Assembly: GCA_002424365.1 (NCBI GenBank)
Contig: DIRQ01000076.1
Span: 1-37,415, forward strand
Origin: Syntrophomonas sp. UBA5432
GTDB lineage: Bacteria; Bacillota; Syntrophomonadia; Syntrophomonadales; Syntrophomonadaceae
Reading direction: 5' to 3'
Length of the DNA: 37,415 nt
Positions within the stretch are counted from its first letter, which is position 1. Each line of letters starts with the position of its first letter. A model generated the notes under the pieces. It worked only from the letters and a program-made list of their open reading frames with translations, did no database searches and was not told where the DNA came from. The position numbers and the translations under genes were made by a program. Below are positions 15,329 through 24,128 of the stretch, in pieces.

Positions 15329-16120
15329 TTATGACCCGTAATTAAGCGCAGTGGCGGGGATGGCCAGGGCCCGGTTTTGTTCTTCACCATCTATAGTCAG
15401 GGTTCCGGTGGCATAGATAATGCCGACCAGGTGGCCTTTTTCATCTAAAACCGGGCTGCCGCTGCTGCCCGGAGCGATAGTGGCAGCAATGGTAAATACC
15501 AGCATACCATTTTCAGTTTTATAATACTCCTTTACCTCGCCCCGGGACGAAACCCGCTGGAATCCGCGGGGGTTGCCAATTATAGTTACGGTTTGTCCTA
15601 TCTCTGCCATCTGGTCTGTGACTACCGGTAAGAAGGGTAAGTCTTTACCTTGAAGCCTTACTATGGCCAGGTCATAACCGTCAATAATGTCTATGTCCTG
15701 GCTGAATAAGCGATTGCCATCACTAAGAGTAACCTCCACCGCAGAGGCTTCTTCGACTACATGGCGGTTAGTGACTATCATTCCCTGGGGCGCCAGGTTA
15801 AAACCGGTACCCTGGCTGCTGACTCCTCCCGCGGTTTTAGTAGTCTGAATGTTTACCACTGCTGGTTTGCTTTGGCGCACTAAATCTTCTTCGGATAAAG
15901 TTTTATTCTGTTTTAGAAAATCCAGGTGCGGTGGCCATAAAAAGGGCAGCCAGGCGTAGGAAAAAGCAACGAAGGCCAGTAAGATTATGACGGCGGCAAT
16001 TTTAAATACCGGCTGGTTCCTTTTATCCGTTTCGGTATCTTCTTCCTCCAGCATATCCCACTCTTCATCTATGGTGTTTTCAAATTCCCATTCGTTTTGG
16101 GGTTGGTTTTTATCGTACAT
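15329..16120 (-). CDS. membrane-anchored trypsin-like serine protease (S1C/HtrA-like without PDZ)
   Basis: This 263-residue protein has an acidic cytoplasmic N-terminus (residues 1-38), one membrane segment (about 40-60) and a trypsin-fold domain on the outside. The catalytic triad is visible: H120 in TNRHVV, D150 in GYDLAIV and S220 in APGSSGSPV. HtrA/DegP-type proteases normally add one or two PDZ domains; none is present here, so this is a minimal member. A role in degrading or processing misfolded surface proteins is inferred. It lies 35 bases after the DUF4491 gene and is probably co-transcribed with it. The ribosome binding site is GCAGGTGA. It ends about 20 bases after the palindromic repeat at 15218-15306 (in plus-strand order). 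Confidence 0.88.
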   Translation of the reverse strand: MYDKNQPQNEWEFENTIDEEWDMLEEEDTETDKRNQPVFKIAAVIILLAFVAFSYAWLPFLWPPHLDFLKQNKTLSEEDLVRQSKPAVVNIQTTKTAGGVSSQGTGFNLAPQGMIVTNRHVVEEASAVEVTLSDGNRLFSQDIDIIDGYDLAIVRLQGKDLPFLPVVTDQMAEIGQTVTIIGNPRGFQRVSSRGEVKEYYKTENGMLVFTIAATIAPGSSGSPVLDEKGHLVGIIYATGTLTIDGEEQNRALAIPATALNYGS

Positions 16121-16155
16121 GTTTTTTCACCTGCCCCCGTATTTCCAGCCTATCA

Positions 16156-16413
16156 TTATACCTGCCGAGACCGCTTGCTCTGGTCAAACATTTCTTTTAC
16201 CGACCACAGGTTGATAAAGGCATTATAGCCCCACCACATGGACCAGGTAGCGGTTTTAGCTGAAATAGAGAAATACAGACAGGCTATACCCAGCAGGAGA
16301 AAGGCAATCCAGGGCCATACGCCAAAAATAGTTTCCAGCTTGACTATTAATATATGATAGAGGCCAATGGTTAGCAAAACATAGAGTCCGAAATATACGC
16401 CTATCCATTCCAT
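16156..16413 (-). CDS. DUF4491-family small membrane protein
   Basis: This 85-residue protein has about three hydrophobic segments (near 5-25, 33-50 and 55-70) and the family features GLYHILIVKLETIFG, FLLLGIACL and LWSVKEMFDQ followed by a basic tail. It matches my memory of the DUF4491 family, whose function is unknown. ATG 16413 has AGGAGCGG upstream. It is placed just before the membrane protease gene, separated from oppA upstream by a strong terminator. Confidence 0.75.
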   Translation of the reverse strand: MEWIGVYFGLYVLLTIGLYHILIVKLETIFGVWPWIAFLLLGIACLYFSISAKTATWSMWWGYNAFINLWSVKEMFDQSKRSRQV

Positions 16414-16496
16414 TTAATATTCCGCTCCTAACTACTGAATTAAATAAAGCCGATTAGTCTATATACAGTATAGCTTGCCGGCCTGTTATTAGCATT

Positions 16497-16534
16497 AAAA
16501 AAACCGAGGTAGGCTTTTATGGCCGTACCCCGGT
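16497..16534 (-). terminator. rho-independent terminator after oppA
   Basis: On the minus strand ACCGGGGTA pairs with TACCTCGGT (one G-U), enclosing an inner GGC/GCC, and is followed by seven Ts. It lies 15 bases beyond the oppA stop. Confidence 0.85.
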
Positions 16535-16548
16535 GCTTGATAGTTGCT

Positions 16549-18162
16549 TTATTTAGTTATCTCTACCCGGTCAAAATAGGTCAACCCCAGAGGGGAGACA
16601 TGCAGGTTCTTAACATAGGGTTTAATCATGCTATTTTGGGTGTAGAAGAATATCGGAGCCATGATGGCTTCATCCATGAAGAGTTTTTCCGCCTGGTGCA
16701 GGGTAGTCATCCGTTCCTGCTCATTGGTAGCCAGGCGGGCTTTCTTAACTAACTGGTCAAACTCAGTATTTTCCCACTGCGGGTCATTATTACCGCTGTC
16801 GCTGGTAAACAGGTCAATAAAGGTCATGGGGTCATTGTAGTCCCCAATCCAACCATCACGGGCAACCTGGAAATCTCCCTGCTGGCGGGTAGGGATAAAT
16901 ACTCCCCATTCCATGTTAGCCAGCTTGATGTTGCTGATGCCCAGGTTCGTTTTCCACATTTCCAGTATAGCTTCGGCGAGAATCTTGTGTTCCTCGGTGC
17001 TGTTGTAAATCAGGGTTACAGGCGGAAAGTTTTTCCCGTCAGGATAACCGGCCTCGGCCAGTAATTGTTTGGCCTGGGTTACATCAGCTTTAACCGGGAA
17101 GAAATCGCCGCCTACACTACGGAACTCTTTATCGGGAGTAGCATCCGGTATTCCGGGGGGTACGAAGGCAGTAGCCGGAGTCCCGGTTTTTCTTACCTTA
17201 TCCACAATAGTTTGACGGTCAATAGCCAGGGCAAAGGCTTTCCTTACCTTAACATTATCGAAGGGAGCCTTCTGGGTATTAAAAGCGTAATAATAAGTCC
17301 CGGCCTGGGGCATAACATGGAGCTCCTTGGATTCCTTCTTCAGGCGAGCTACCTCAGTTAGTGGAATACTGTCGATAACGTCCAATTCTCCAGCTTCGTA
17401 GGAGGAGAGCATGGTACTCTCTTCACCGATAAAGGTAATCATGACGCTATCAATTTTTACCCGCTCTTTATCCCAATAGTTCTCATTTTTAACCAGTTTG
17501 ATGTGGTCTTTGCTTACCCATTCGGCAGCCTTGAAAGGTCCATTACCTATATAGGTTTCCGCCTTGCGGGCCCACTGATCGCCATATTTCTCAATGATAT
17601 CCTGCCTTACCGGCATCAGGGTGGGGAAAGAGGTCAGGCTCAGGAAATAAGGTGTAGGTGCATTTAAGGTTACTTCCAGGGTGTTGGCATCAAGTACTTT
17701 AATACCCAGGTCTTCGGCTTTGGCCGTACCTGAATTGAACTCTTCCCCATTTTTAATGTAGAAGAGCTGATAAGCGTACTCGGCTTTAGTTTTTGGATCC
17801 AGGGCCCGCTGCCAGGAATAGGCGAAATCCTTTGCGGTAACTAGTTTACCATCTGACCACTTGGCATCTTTACGCAGGTGGAAGGTATAGGTCAGCTTGT
17901 CGGGAGAGATATCCCAGCTTGCGGCAACTCCGGGTATAGGCTTGTCGTCAGGATCCAGGGCAGTTAGTCCTTCAAAAACAGCGGATGCAATGGTTCCTCC
18001 ATCAGTGGAGGTGTTCTGGATAGGGTCAATGGTTTCCGGTTCTTGTCCGTGGTTATAACGGAGAACCTTCTCTGCAGGTGCCTTATTACCTCCGGCACAG
18101 CCAGTAAACAGGGTAGCCAGAAGTGATAAGATGAGCAGACCGACTAAAAAGCGTTTTTTCAT
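16549..18162 (-). CDS. oppA: oligopeptide ABC transporter, substrate-binding lipoprotein
   Basis: A 537-residue extracytoplasmic solute-binding protein (SBP family 5). The N-terminus is a lipoprotein signal: KKR, a hydrophobic stretch and the lipobox LFTGC with C22 as the lipidated residue. The mature part has the family signature around ALDPDDKPIPGVAASWDIS and TYTFHLRKDAKWSDG (about 68-105), and FDNVKVRKAFALAIDR. It delivers peptides to the OppBC channel. It follows oppF by 360 bases rather than directly, and the gap is filled with dispersed repeats, so it probably has its own promoter and higher expression. The ribosome binding site is TTGGAGG. The length is normal for OppA of Firmicutes. 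Substrate may be peptides of various lengths. Confidence 0.93.
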   Translation of the reverse strand: MKKRFLVGLLILSLLATLFTGCAGGNKAPAEKVLRYNHGQEPETIDPIQNTSTDGGTIASAVFEGLTALDPDDKPIPGVAASWDISPDKLTYTFHLRKDAKWSDGKLVTAKDFAYSWQRALDPKTKAEYAYQLFYIKNGEEFNSGTAKAEDLGIKVLDANTLEVTLNAPTPYFLSLTSFPTLMPVRQDIIEKYGDQWARKAETYIGNGPFKAAEWVSKDHIKLVKNENYWDKERVKIDSVMITFIGEESTMLSSYEAGELDVIDSIPLTEVARLKKESKELHVMPQAGTYYYAFNTQKAPFDNVKVRKAFALAIDRQTIVDKVRKTGTPATAFVPPGIPDATPDKEFRSVGGDFFPVKADVTQAKQLLAEAGYPDGKNFPPVTLIYNSTEEHKILAEAILEMWKTNLGISNIKLANMEWGVFIPTRQQGDFQVARDGWIGDYNDPMTFIDLFTSDSGNNDPQWENTEFDQLVKKARLATNEQERMTTLHQAEKLFMDEAIMAPIFFYTQNSMIKPYVKNLHVSPLGLTYFDRVEITK

Positions 18163-18209
18163 AACTTTGCCTCCAATTTTTAGTAAGTAGAATTAATTAG
18201 ACACAGATA

Positions 18210-18240
18210 ACACTGATTTCCTATGATTTACACTGATTTT
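18210..18240 (+). repeat. ACACTGAT double-box dispersed repeat, copy 2
   Basis: Same ACACTGAT-N4-TATGA-N3-ACACTGATTTT layout and orientation as 15014-15044. It lies about 50 bases upstream of oppA, in the 358-base non-coding stretch 18163-18521. Confidence 0.65.
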
Positions 18241-18285
18241 ATTAATACACCTAACCCTAACTTCTATTTTCATCCTTGGTTTGCC

Positions 18286-18322
18286 GTGTGCCCTTTAGAG
18301 TATGGCCCTACGGCCATGGGCG
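18286..18322 (+). repeat. GTGTGCCCTT...CATGG dispersed repeat, copy 1
   Basis: GTGTGCCCTTTAGAGTATGG, then CC and a short variable part, then CATGG. An inverted relative lies at 30923-30957 downstream of the MFS gene. The similarity is about 25 of 35 positions by eye. Confidence 0.5.
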
Positions 18323-18395
18323 CCAATTAGAAATCGTGCTTATAACAATATTGTCTTCGAATTTAGAAATTGATTAATCGTATAGAGTGAGGAGT

Positions 18396-18528
18396 AAGGG
18401 GTTAGGGGTTAGGGGTAAGGGGTAAGGATACCCTAGGGGTTTGGCCCTATCGCGTATAGAGCTGCCAACTCCGGGCGAACACATGGGTTCGCCCCTACAC
18501 TCACTCCTCACGCCTCACTCCTCACGCC
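18396..18528. repeat. G4-like TTAGGGG tract, palindrome arm and 14-bp tandem repeat between oppF and oppA
   Basis: 18396-18427 holds five G-runs (GGGGTTAGGGGTTAGGGG then TAAGGGG and TAAGG), a potential G-quadruplex on the plus strand. 18473-18498 is the right arm of the palindromic element also seen at 15284-15306. It is followed by two perfect tandem copies of TCACTCCTCACGCC (18501-18514, 18515-18528). The second copy runs into the oppF stop codon. Confidence 0.65.
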
Positions 18529-19499
18529 TCACACGCGCGGTGACAGGCTACCTGATGCCCGGGTGCAATTTCCACCAGAGGGGGTACCACCTGGCTGCAA
18601 ATTTCCTTTACATAGGAGCAGCGCGTCCGAAAACGGCAACCTGAAGGCGGGTTTACCGGGCTGGGGATTTCCCCTTCCGGCATTTTCTCCGTTTTAGCGG
18701 TGACATCCGGGTCAGGAATGGGTATAGCTGATAACAGTAAACGGGTATAGGGATGGACCGGGTTGTGGTATAGTTCATGACTACCGGTCAGTTCCACTAA
18801 TTGGCCTAAATACATTACCCCTACCCGGTGAGAAATATGCTTAACCATGGCCAGGTCGTGGGCAATAAAAAGATAAGTCAGTCCCAACTCAGCCTGTAAT
18901 TCCTCCAGCAGGTTTACTACCTGCGCCTGAATAGATACGTCAAGGGCAGAAATAGGTTCATCGCAAACTACAAAATCCGGATTAACCGCCAGGGCCCGGG
19001 CAATACCAATGCGCTGGCGCTGGCCTCCGCTAAACTCGTGGGGATAACGGTTCACATGTTCAGCATTAAGCCCTACCCGATTCAGTAGTTCTTCAATCCG
19101 CCGCTGCCGTTCCCTCCCCCGGGCCAATCCATGGATATCCAGAGGTTCAGCAATAATATCCCCTACGGTCATACGGGAATTAAGCGAAGCATAGGGGTCC
19201 TGAAAGATAATTTGCATACGCCGCCGCAGGGAACGTAATTCGTTTTCACCAAGCCCGGTGATTTCCTGATCGTCAAAAAATATATGTCCGGCAGTGATAT
19301 CATACAAACGTATAACGCTGCGCCCCAGGGTAGTCTTACCGCAGCCGCTTTCCCCTACCAGACCTAGGGTTTCCCCTTTTTGGACACTAAAGCTTACATC
19401 ATCTACGGCCTTTAAAATTTTTTTCTTCCCCCTGCTTGAATCTATAACAAAGTGTTTTTTTAGATTTTCTACTGTTAGTATTTCCTTCGAATCCTTCAT
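18522..19499 (-). CDS. oppF: oligopeptide ABC transporter ATPase
   Basis: A 325-residue ABC ATPase of the Opp/Dpp type. It has Walker A GESGCGKTT near residue 49, the signature FSGGQRQRIGIARAL near 163-177, Walker B FVVCDEP and the oligo_HPY C-terminal extension with clustered cysteines (GCRFRTRCSYVKEIC), which in this family can hold a metal or iron-sulfur site. It powers peptide import together with OppD. It starts three bases after the oppD stop, with the ribosome binding site AGGAGGT inside oppD. Its stop codon lies inside the 14-bp tandem repeat at 18501-18528, so the last few residues may come from the repeat, although the usual end (PGHxVACH) is intact. Confidence 0.93.
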   Translation of the reverse strand: MKDSKEILTVENLKKHFVIDSSRGKKKILKAVDDVSFSVQKGETLGLVGESGCGKTTLGRSVIRLYDITAGHIFFDDQEITGLGENELRSLRRRMQIIFQDPYASLNSRMTVGDIIAEPLDIHGLARGRERQRRIEELLNRVGLNAEHVNRYPHEFSGGQRQRIGIARALAVNPDFVVCDEPISALDVSIQAQVVNLLEELQAELGLTYLFIAHDLAMVKHISHRVGVMYLGQLVELTGSHELYHNPVHPYTRLLLSAIPIPDPDVTAKTEKMPEGEIPSPVNPPSGCRFRTRCSYVKEICSQVVPPLVEIAPGHQVACHRACEA

Positions 19500-19502
19500 T
19501 TA

Positions 19503-20495
19503 CTAACTGACCTCCTTTCCCGGGGCCTGATGGTGACATAGCCAGCAGGCGGCGGTATGACCGGGGTTAACTTCAGTTAGCTCGGGTCTTGTTTCAGCAC
19601 AGATACGCATAGCGTATTGACAGCGGGGCCAGAAAGGGCAGCCCGGTGGCGGCAACAAAAGGTCTGGTGGCTGTCCATCAATAGGGATGAGCCGTCCCTG
19701 ATCCAGTTTGCGAATATCGGGTACTGACTTTAAAAGCCCCCAGGTGTACGGATGACGGGGATTATGGAAAATGTCACGGGTTCTGCCTTCTTCTACAATA
19801 ATCCCTCCATACATTACCAGGATGCGGCTGCACAGCTGGGCTACTACCCCCAGGTCATGGGTAATCATGATGATAGAGGTATTAAAATGCTCTTTTAAAT
19901 CTTTCATCAAGGCCAGTATCTGAGCTTGTATAGTCACGTCCAGAGCAGTAGTAGGCTCATCCGCAATGAGTAAGCGAGGTTGACAGCTTAAAGCCATAGC
20001 AATCATAGCCCGCTGGCGCATACCGCCGCTGAATTCATGGGGATACTGATCAAAACGCTGCTCGGGATCAGGAATACCGGTTAAGGCCAGCATCTCCACC
20101 GCTTTCTTTTGAGCCTGGGCTCGGGATAAATGCTGGTGCTGCATCAAGGGCTCCATAATCTGGTTGCCCACAGTATAGACCGGGTTAAGTGAAGTCATAG
20201 GGTCCTGGAAAACCATGCTGATTTCGTTACCTCGAATCTGCTGCATTTGGGCCGAAGATAAGGTCAGCAAATCCCGGCCATTAAAATTAATACTACCCGC
20301 CTTAATTTTGGCAGCAGGCGGCAGGAGTCCCATTATAGATAGGGAGGTAACACTCTTGCCACTCCCGGATTCACCTACAATGCCCATGACCTCACCCTGA
20401 TCCAGGGTAAAGCTCACACCGCGCAGGGCCTGAACTTCTCCGGCATAGGTATAAAAAGACATCTTAAGGTTATTTAGTTCCAGTAAGTTTGACAT
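19503..20495 (-). CDS. oppD: oligopeptide ABC transporter ATPase
   Basis: A 330-residue partner of OppF. Walker A GESGSGKS, the signature EFSGGMRQRAMIAMAL, Walker B LLIADEPTTALD and H-loop IMITHD are all present, so it is catalytically complete. The C-terminal oligo_HPY region has PPGCPFWPRCQYAMRIC. It follows oppC by ten bases and precedes oppF by three. Members beginning with LLELNNLKMSF and a TYAGEVQALRGVSF strand are typical DppD/OppD proteins; which peptides are carried cannot be told. Confidence 0.93.
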   Translation of the reverse strand: MSNLLELNNLKMSFYTYAGEVQALRGVSFTLDQGEVMGIVGESGSGKSVTSLSIMGLLPPAAKIKAGSINFNGRDLLTLSSAQMQQIRGNEISMVFQDPMTSLNPVYTVGNQIMEPLMQHQHLSRAQAQKKAVEMLALTGIPDPEQRFDQYPHEFSGGMRQRAMIAMALSCQPRLLIADEPTTALDVTIQAQILALMKDLKEHFNTSIIMITHDLGVVAQLCSRILVMYGGIIVEEGRTRDIFHNPRHPYTWGLLKSVPDIRKLDQGRLIPIDGQPPDLLLPPPGCPFWPRCQYAMRICAETRPELTEVNPGHTAACWLCHHQAPGKEVS

Positions 20496-20505
20496 TCTTT
20501 TTTAC

Positions 20506-21438
20506 CTACTTTCGCAACTGGGGATCCAGGGCATCACGCAGCCCGTCCCCCAGGAAGTTAAAGGCCAGCATAGTAATGGCAATGGCCATCGCCGGGAAAA
20601 ACAGCATATGGGGATAAGAGCGGATACCGACCACCGCATCTGAGGTCATCATCCCCCAGCTGGCTGCAGGAGCGGATACCCCTAACCCGATAAAACTTAA
20701 AAAGGCTTCGGTAAATATGGCCGCCGGGATGCACATGGTAACCGTTACTATTATGGGCCCCATACAGTTAGGAATCAGGTGGCGGAAGAGAATGCGCCTG
20801 GTGTTTGCTCCCATAGCCCGTGCTGCCAAGACAAAGTCCTGCTCCTTCAAATAAAGAATCTGGGCACGTACAATCCTGGCCATATCTACCCAGTAGACCA
20901 GCCCCAGGGCTATGAAAATGCTTTTTAATCCCGGTCCCATTAAAACCATTAAGAGTATTACAGTTAAGACCAGCGGTATGGAGTAGAAAATATCTACGAT
21001 ACGCATCATGATATTGTCTACCCTTCCCCCGGCCAACCCGGCAATCCCGCCATACAATACCCCCACTACCAGATTAATAAAACTGGCTACAAAGCCGACT
21101 GCCAGTGAAATACGGGCGCCATAAAGCACCCGCACCAGCATATCCCGGCCCAGGGTGTCGGTACCAAACCAGAATTGACGGCAAGGCCCCACCCCCTGCT
21201 GCTCCAAGAACTGCTGGGAGTAGGAGTAAGGGGATAAGAAGGGCCCGAATAAGGCCAGCAGTACTACTGCTACAATGGTGAATAAACCTAACATAGCTAT
21301 CTTATTCTCCCGGAACCGGCGCCAAACATCCTGCCAATAACTGATTCCGGGGCGCATCTGTTCATTATTCTCATTTTCCTCTACCCGTAAAGGAGTAAAA
21401 CTATCGGGGGTAATTGTAATTTCACTGTTTCCTAACAT
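20506..21438 (-). CDS. oppC: oligopeptide ABC transporter permease
   Basis: A 310-residue inner-membrane permease. A cytoplasmic N-terminal leader (residues 1-45) precedes the first membrane helix, and an extracytoplasmic loop with the FGTDTLGRDMLVRVLYGAR motif (about 92-110) marks it as OppC/DppC. The ATPase-coupling EAA loop is near AARAMGANTRRILFRHLIPN. About six membrane segments are visible, the usual number. It forms the translocation pore with OppB and sits between oppB (16-base gap) and oppD (10-base gap) in one operon. Confidence 0.93.
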   Translation of the reverse strand: MLGNSEITITPDSFTPLRVEENENNEQMRPGISYWQDVWRRFRENKIAMLGLFTIVAVVLLALFGPFLSPYSYSQQFLEQQGVGPCRQFWFGTDTLGRDMLVRVLYGARISLAVGFVASFINLVVGVLYGGIAGLAGGRVDNIMMRIVDIFYSIPLVLTVILLMVLMGPGLKSIFIALGLVYWVDMARIVRAQILYLKEQDFVLAARAMGANTRRILFRHLIPNCMGPIIVTVTMCIPAAIFTEAFLSFIGLGVSAPAASWGMMTSDAVVGIRSYPHMLFFPAMAIAITMLAFNFLGDGLRDALDPQLRK

Positions 21439-21454
21439 CTATTCAAAACCTCCC

Positions 21455-22375
21455 CTATTTACCCAGCCGGATTCGGGGATCGATAACTCCGTAAAGTAGA
21501 TCCACCACCAGGTTCATAAAGATAAGAAATGCGGCATAAAAAATAGTTACCCCCAGGATGGTGGTATAGTCACGGTTACTGATCGAAAGTACGAACTGTT
21601 GACCTAACCCGGGAATAGCAAAAATCTTTTCTATAACGAAAGAACCGGTTAAAACCCCGGCAATAAGAGGTCCAAGATAAGTAACAATAGGAACCAAAGC
21701 ATTACGCAGGGCATGTTTGTAAAGCACGGTACGCTGGGGCAATCCTTTAGCCCGGGCAGTACGAATATAATCCTGGCCGATAACCTCCAGCATACTGGAA
21801 CGGGTGAGCCGGGCAATGTAAGCAGTAGGATAGAAGGCCAGAGCTACTGCCGGCATAATCACACTCTGCCAGGAAACCCAGCGCGATGTAGGCAAGAGTT
21901 CCAGCTTTACCCCAAAAATATAGATCAGCAAGGTAGCCAGGACAAAATTAGGTACAGCTACCCCCAGGGTAGCCATAAACATAGCCGTATGATCCTGCCA
22001 CTGGTTCTGGCGCAGGGCGGAAATAACCCCGGCCGGGAGGCCAACTAAAAGCATAAGGACCAGTGCCGCTAAACCCAGCTGGGCTGAGACCGGAAAACCT
22101 TGTCCGATAATCTCATTTACGGTAACACCCTCGTACTTAAGGGAGGGACCAAGCTCACCATGGGCCAGACCTTGAAAATAATAGCCATATTGTTTCCATA
22201 AAGGTTCATTCAGGTGATATTGGGCCTCAATATTCTGCCGGATGGCCTCCGGCATTTTTTTATCCCGGGTCAATGGATCCCCTGGGATAGAGTGCATCAG
22301 AATAAAGGTAATAGTTATTATTACCCATAAGGTAAAAAGGGAAGTCCCGATGCGTTTGAGAACATATCGAAACAT
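21455..22375 (-). CDS. oppB: oligopeptide ABC transporter permease
   Basis: This 306-residue permease begins with the OppB/DppB hallmark MFRYVLKRIGTSLFTLWVI and continues with SIPGDPL. The coupling loop YIRTARAKGLPQRTVLYKHALRN is near 205-227 and about six membrane helices are present. It is the first gene of the opp operon (B-C-D-F, then A after a repeat-filled gap). The ribosome binding site GGGAGG lies about 12 bases before ATG, somewhat far. The 245-base upstream region 22376-22620 contains TATATATA-rich DNA and the terminator of the SLH gene; I see no unambiguous promoter. Confidence 0.93.
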   Translation of the reverse strand: MFRYVLKRIGTSLFTLWVIITITFILMHSIPGDPLTRDKKMPEAIRQNIEAQYHLNEPLWKQYGYYFQGLAHGELGPSLKYEGVTVNEIIGQGFPVSAQLGLAALVLMLLVGLPAGVISALRQNQWQDHTAMFMATLGVAVPNFVLATLLIYIFGVKLELLPTSRWVSWQSVIMPAVALAFYPTAYIARLTRSSMLEVIGQDYIRTARAKGLPQRTVLYKHALRNALVPIVTYLGPLIAGVLTGSFVIEKIFAIPGLGQQFVLSISNRDYTTILGVTIFYAAFLIFMNLVVDLLYGVIDPRIRLGK

Positions 22376-22558
22376 AATATAGTACTGCCTCCCGCCTGTT
22401 TCCTAGTTATATCCTTTACAGGTTAATATATATATCGCTTTGTCGAATATTAGGTATCATAATCATATATCATCTATTTTAGTCGATTATCCTTCCCGTT
22501 TAAACTGGCTACTAAAGGAAATAGTGGAAATATAGGGGTCAGTCGTATTTTAGAAGGT

Positions 22559-22603
22559 AAAAAAAAGTCTAGCCCAGCCTCCCGTTTAAGGGAAACCGGG
22601 CTA
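22559..22603 (-). terminator. rho-independent terminator after the SLH gene
   Basis: On the minus strand TAGCCC pairs with GGGCTA around an inner TCCC/GGGA stem, followed by GAC and eight Ts. It lies 18 bases after the SLH gene stop and insulates the opp operon. Confidence 0.85.
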
Positions 22604-22620
22604 AACCGGGGTATAAGGAG

Positions 22621-24015
22621 TTAGATGCTGATATCTGAAGAATACCAGACATTGTCTATATTGATTAGGAAAATATGTTCACCAGTAATCTGATTATTAG
22701 TCTTAAACCACAGGTTGGTGTCGGTATTGGCAGTAAGCTTAGCTACTTCTCCATTTGGTTTTATTTGATACATACAGGTAAAACTGGACAGGTTGAGATC
22801 TCCTAGTTTATATTCAATATAACTGTTACTATCGTGTTCTCCGCTTCTCCCGGTGGTAGTGGCTGCTACTTCGATAGGAGCAACCCAATCCAGAACGGCT
22901 TCATAACTGTTATCGTCTTTATCTACAACCTTCAGGGTGTATTTGCCGGATTCACGCTGTACATTAAACCATAGGGTCTTATCGGTATTAGGGGTAAGTT
23001 TTACCGGGTCTCCATCCTTTTTTTGCATAGTTATGGATTTTACATTATCCTGAGCCAGGCTGAACTGTTGACCATCTACTACAAATTTATACTCCTGATA
23101 GACTTTACCATCATGTACGCCTACCTTGCTGGTCTCCTTCAGGGTACCCTCGACGTCCTGAGGAGTTTCATCTTCAGGTTTCTCCTCAGGCTCATCCTTA
23201 TCCAACAGCTTTTGCAGTATAGCAGCCATCTCCGCCCGGGTTATGGCACTGTTGGGGTTAAAGTTGCCATTAGGATGCCCGGAAATTATGCCCTCCTCAT
23301 AGAGAGCCAAAATGTATCCTACATCTTCCTGCGAGATTAGGATACCATCTTTGAAAGGGATATTACTGGTATCTACCGGTTCCAGTTCCAGAGCTTTAGC
23401 AATCATAACTGCGGTCTGGGCACGGGATGCCTGTACGGCAGATTGGAAACGGTTTAGCTTGATAATGCCTTTTTTAGCAGCTTTATCAGCATCTGCTCTC
23501 ACCCATTTTGGAATGTCAGCCACTTTGCCCTGGTCGTCATTTTCTACTTTTTCGTCTTCGTTCTCTGTTGCATCTTCTCTTATGGTAACGTCGGCTTCTT
23601 CGGCAGCAATGCGCATTACCAGAGACAGGGCTTCAGCCTGGGTAAGTTTCTGGTCTGGTTTGAAACTACCATCAGGATACCCGGTTAAAAGCCCAATTGC
23701 AGCCATTTCTTCAATGCACTTAGCAGCCCAGTGCCGATAGGTATCGTGAAAACGTTTCACTTTAACTTTTTCAGGTTTTTCTTTAGTAACCCGATATTGC
23801 TCTTGTAATGACTTTTTGATTGCCTTTTCTATCTGGTTTGAGTTTTTTAACTCTTTCTTTTGCTGCCCGGGGGGTACCACCTTTTTGGTGTCTACTACCT
23901 TTTTACCATTACTGTTGGACCAGGCTTTGCCATTACCGGGGTCCGCCAATACAGTAGTGGTAAATACCGCTACCAGCAACAAAGCCAGAACCAGGGTTAA
24001 GGTTTTCTTCATCAA
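22621..24015 (-). CDS. S-layer-homology (SLH) domain surface protein
   Basis: A 464-residue secreted protein. Residues 1-24 are a Sec signal peptide (MMKKTLTL...VLADP). After a lysine-rich linker come three SLH modules: about 90-140 (RHWAAKCIEEMAAIGLLTGYPDGSFKPDQKLTQAEAL), a degenerate one about 165-210, and about 215-270 (ISGHPNGNFNPNSAITRAEMA). A proline/glutamate-rich stretch (274-290) follows, then two repeats each with a KLTxNTDxxLWF motif (about 345 and 435). SLH domains bind pyruvylated wall polymers and anchor the protein. The C-terminal repeat domain is unknown to me. The ribosome binding site is AAAGGAGG. A TACGTATATA element lies upstream, shared with the other SLH gene. Confidence 0.88.
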   Translation of the reverse strand: MMKKTLTLVLALLLVAVFTTTVLADPGNGKAWSNSNGKKVVDTKKVVPPGQQKKELKNSNQIEKAIKKSLQEQYRVTKEKPEKVKVKRFHDTYRHWAAKCIEEMAAIGLLTGYPDGSFKPDQKLTQAEALSLVMRIAAEEADVTIREDATENEDEKVENDDQGKVADIPKWVRADADKAAKKGIIKLNRFQSAVQASRAQTAVMIAKALELEPVDTSNIPFKDGILISQEDVGYILALYEEGIISGHPNGNFNPNSAITRAEMAAILQKLLDKDEPEEKPEDETPQDVEGTLKETSKVGVHDGKVYQEYKFVVDGQQFSLAQDNVKSITMQKKDGDPVKLTPNTDKTLWFNVQRESGKYTLKVVDKDDNSYEAVLDWVAPIEVAATTTGRSGEHDSNSYIEYKLGDLNLSSFTCMYQIKPNGEVAKLTANTDTNLWFKTNNQITGEHIFLINIDNVWYSSDISI

Positions 24016-24071
24016 TCTTTCCTCCTTTATTTGTTTTCACTTATATATACGTAGGAGGGGCACAGAAAATG

Positions 24072-24109
24072 GGGTCAGGCCGCTGACTTTTAGTTCAGCG
24101 GCCTGACCC
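24072..24109 (-). terminator. 15-bp perfect hairpin after the cDPG-synthetase-like gene
   Basis: GGGTCAGGCCGCTGA and its exact complement are separated by eight bases. On the minus strand it lies 20 bases after the gene at 24129-25442 and is followed by CATTTTC, so it is probably its terminator. It also separates that gene from the SLH gene. Confidence 0.7.
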
Positions 24110-24128
24110 TTTCGCTATTTTACTTCAA

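Noticed and set aside
18501..18528. CRISPR-like tandem repeat
   Set aside because: Only two adjacent 14-bp copies exist with no spacers; it belongs to the dispersed repeat cluster.
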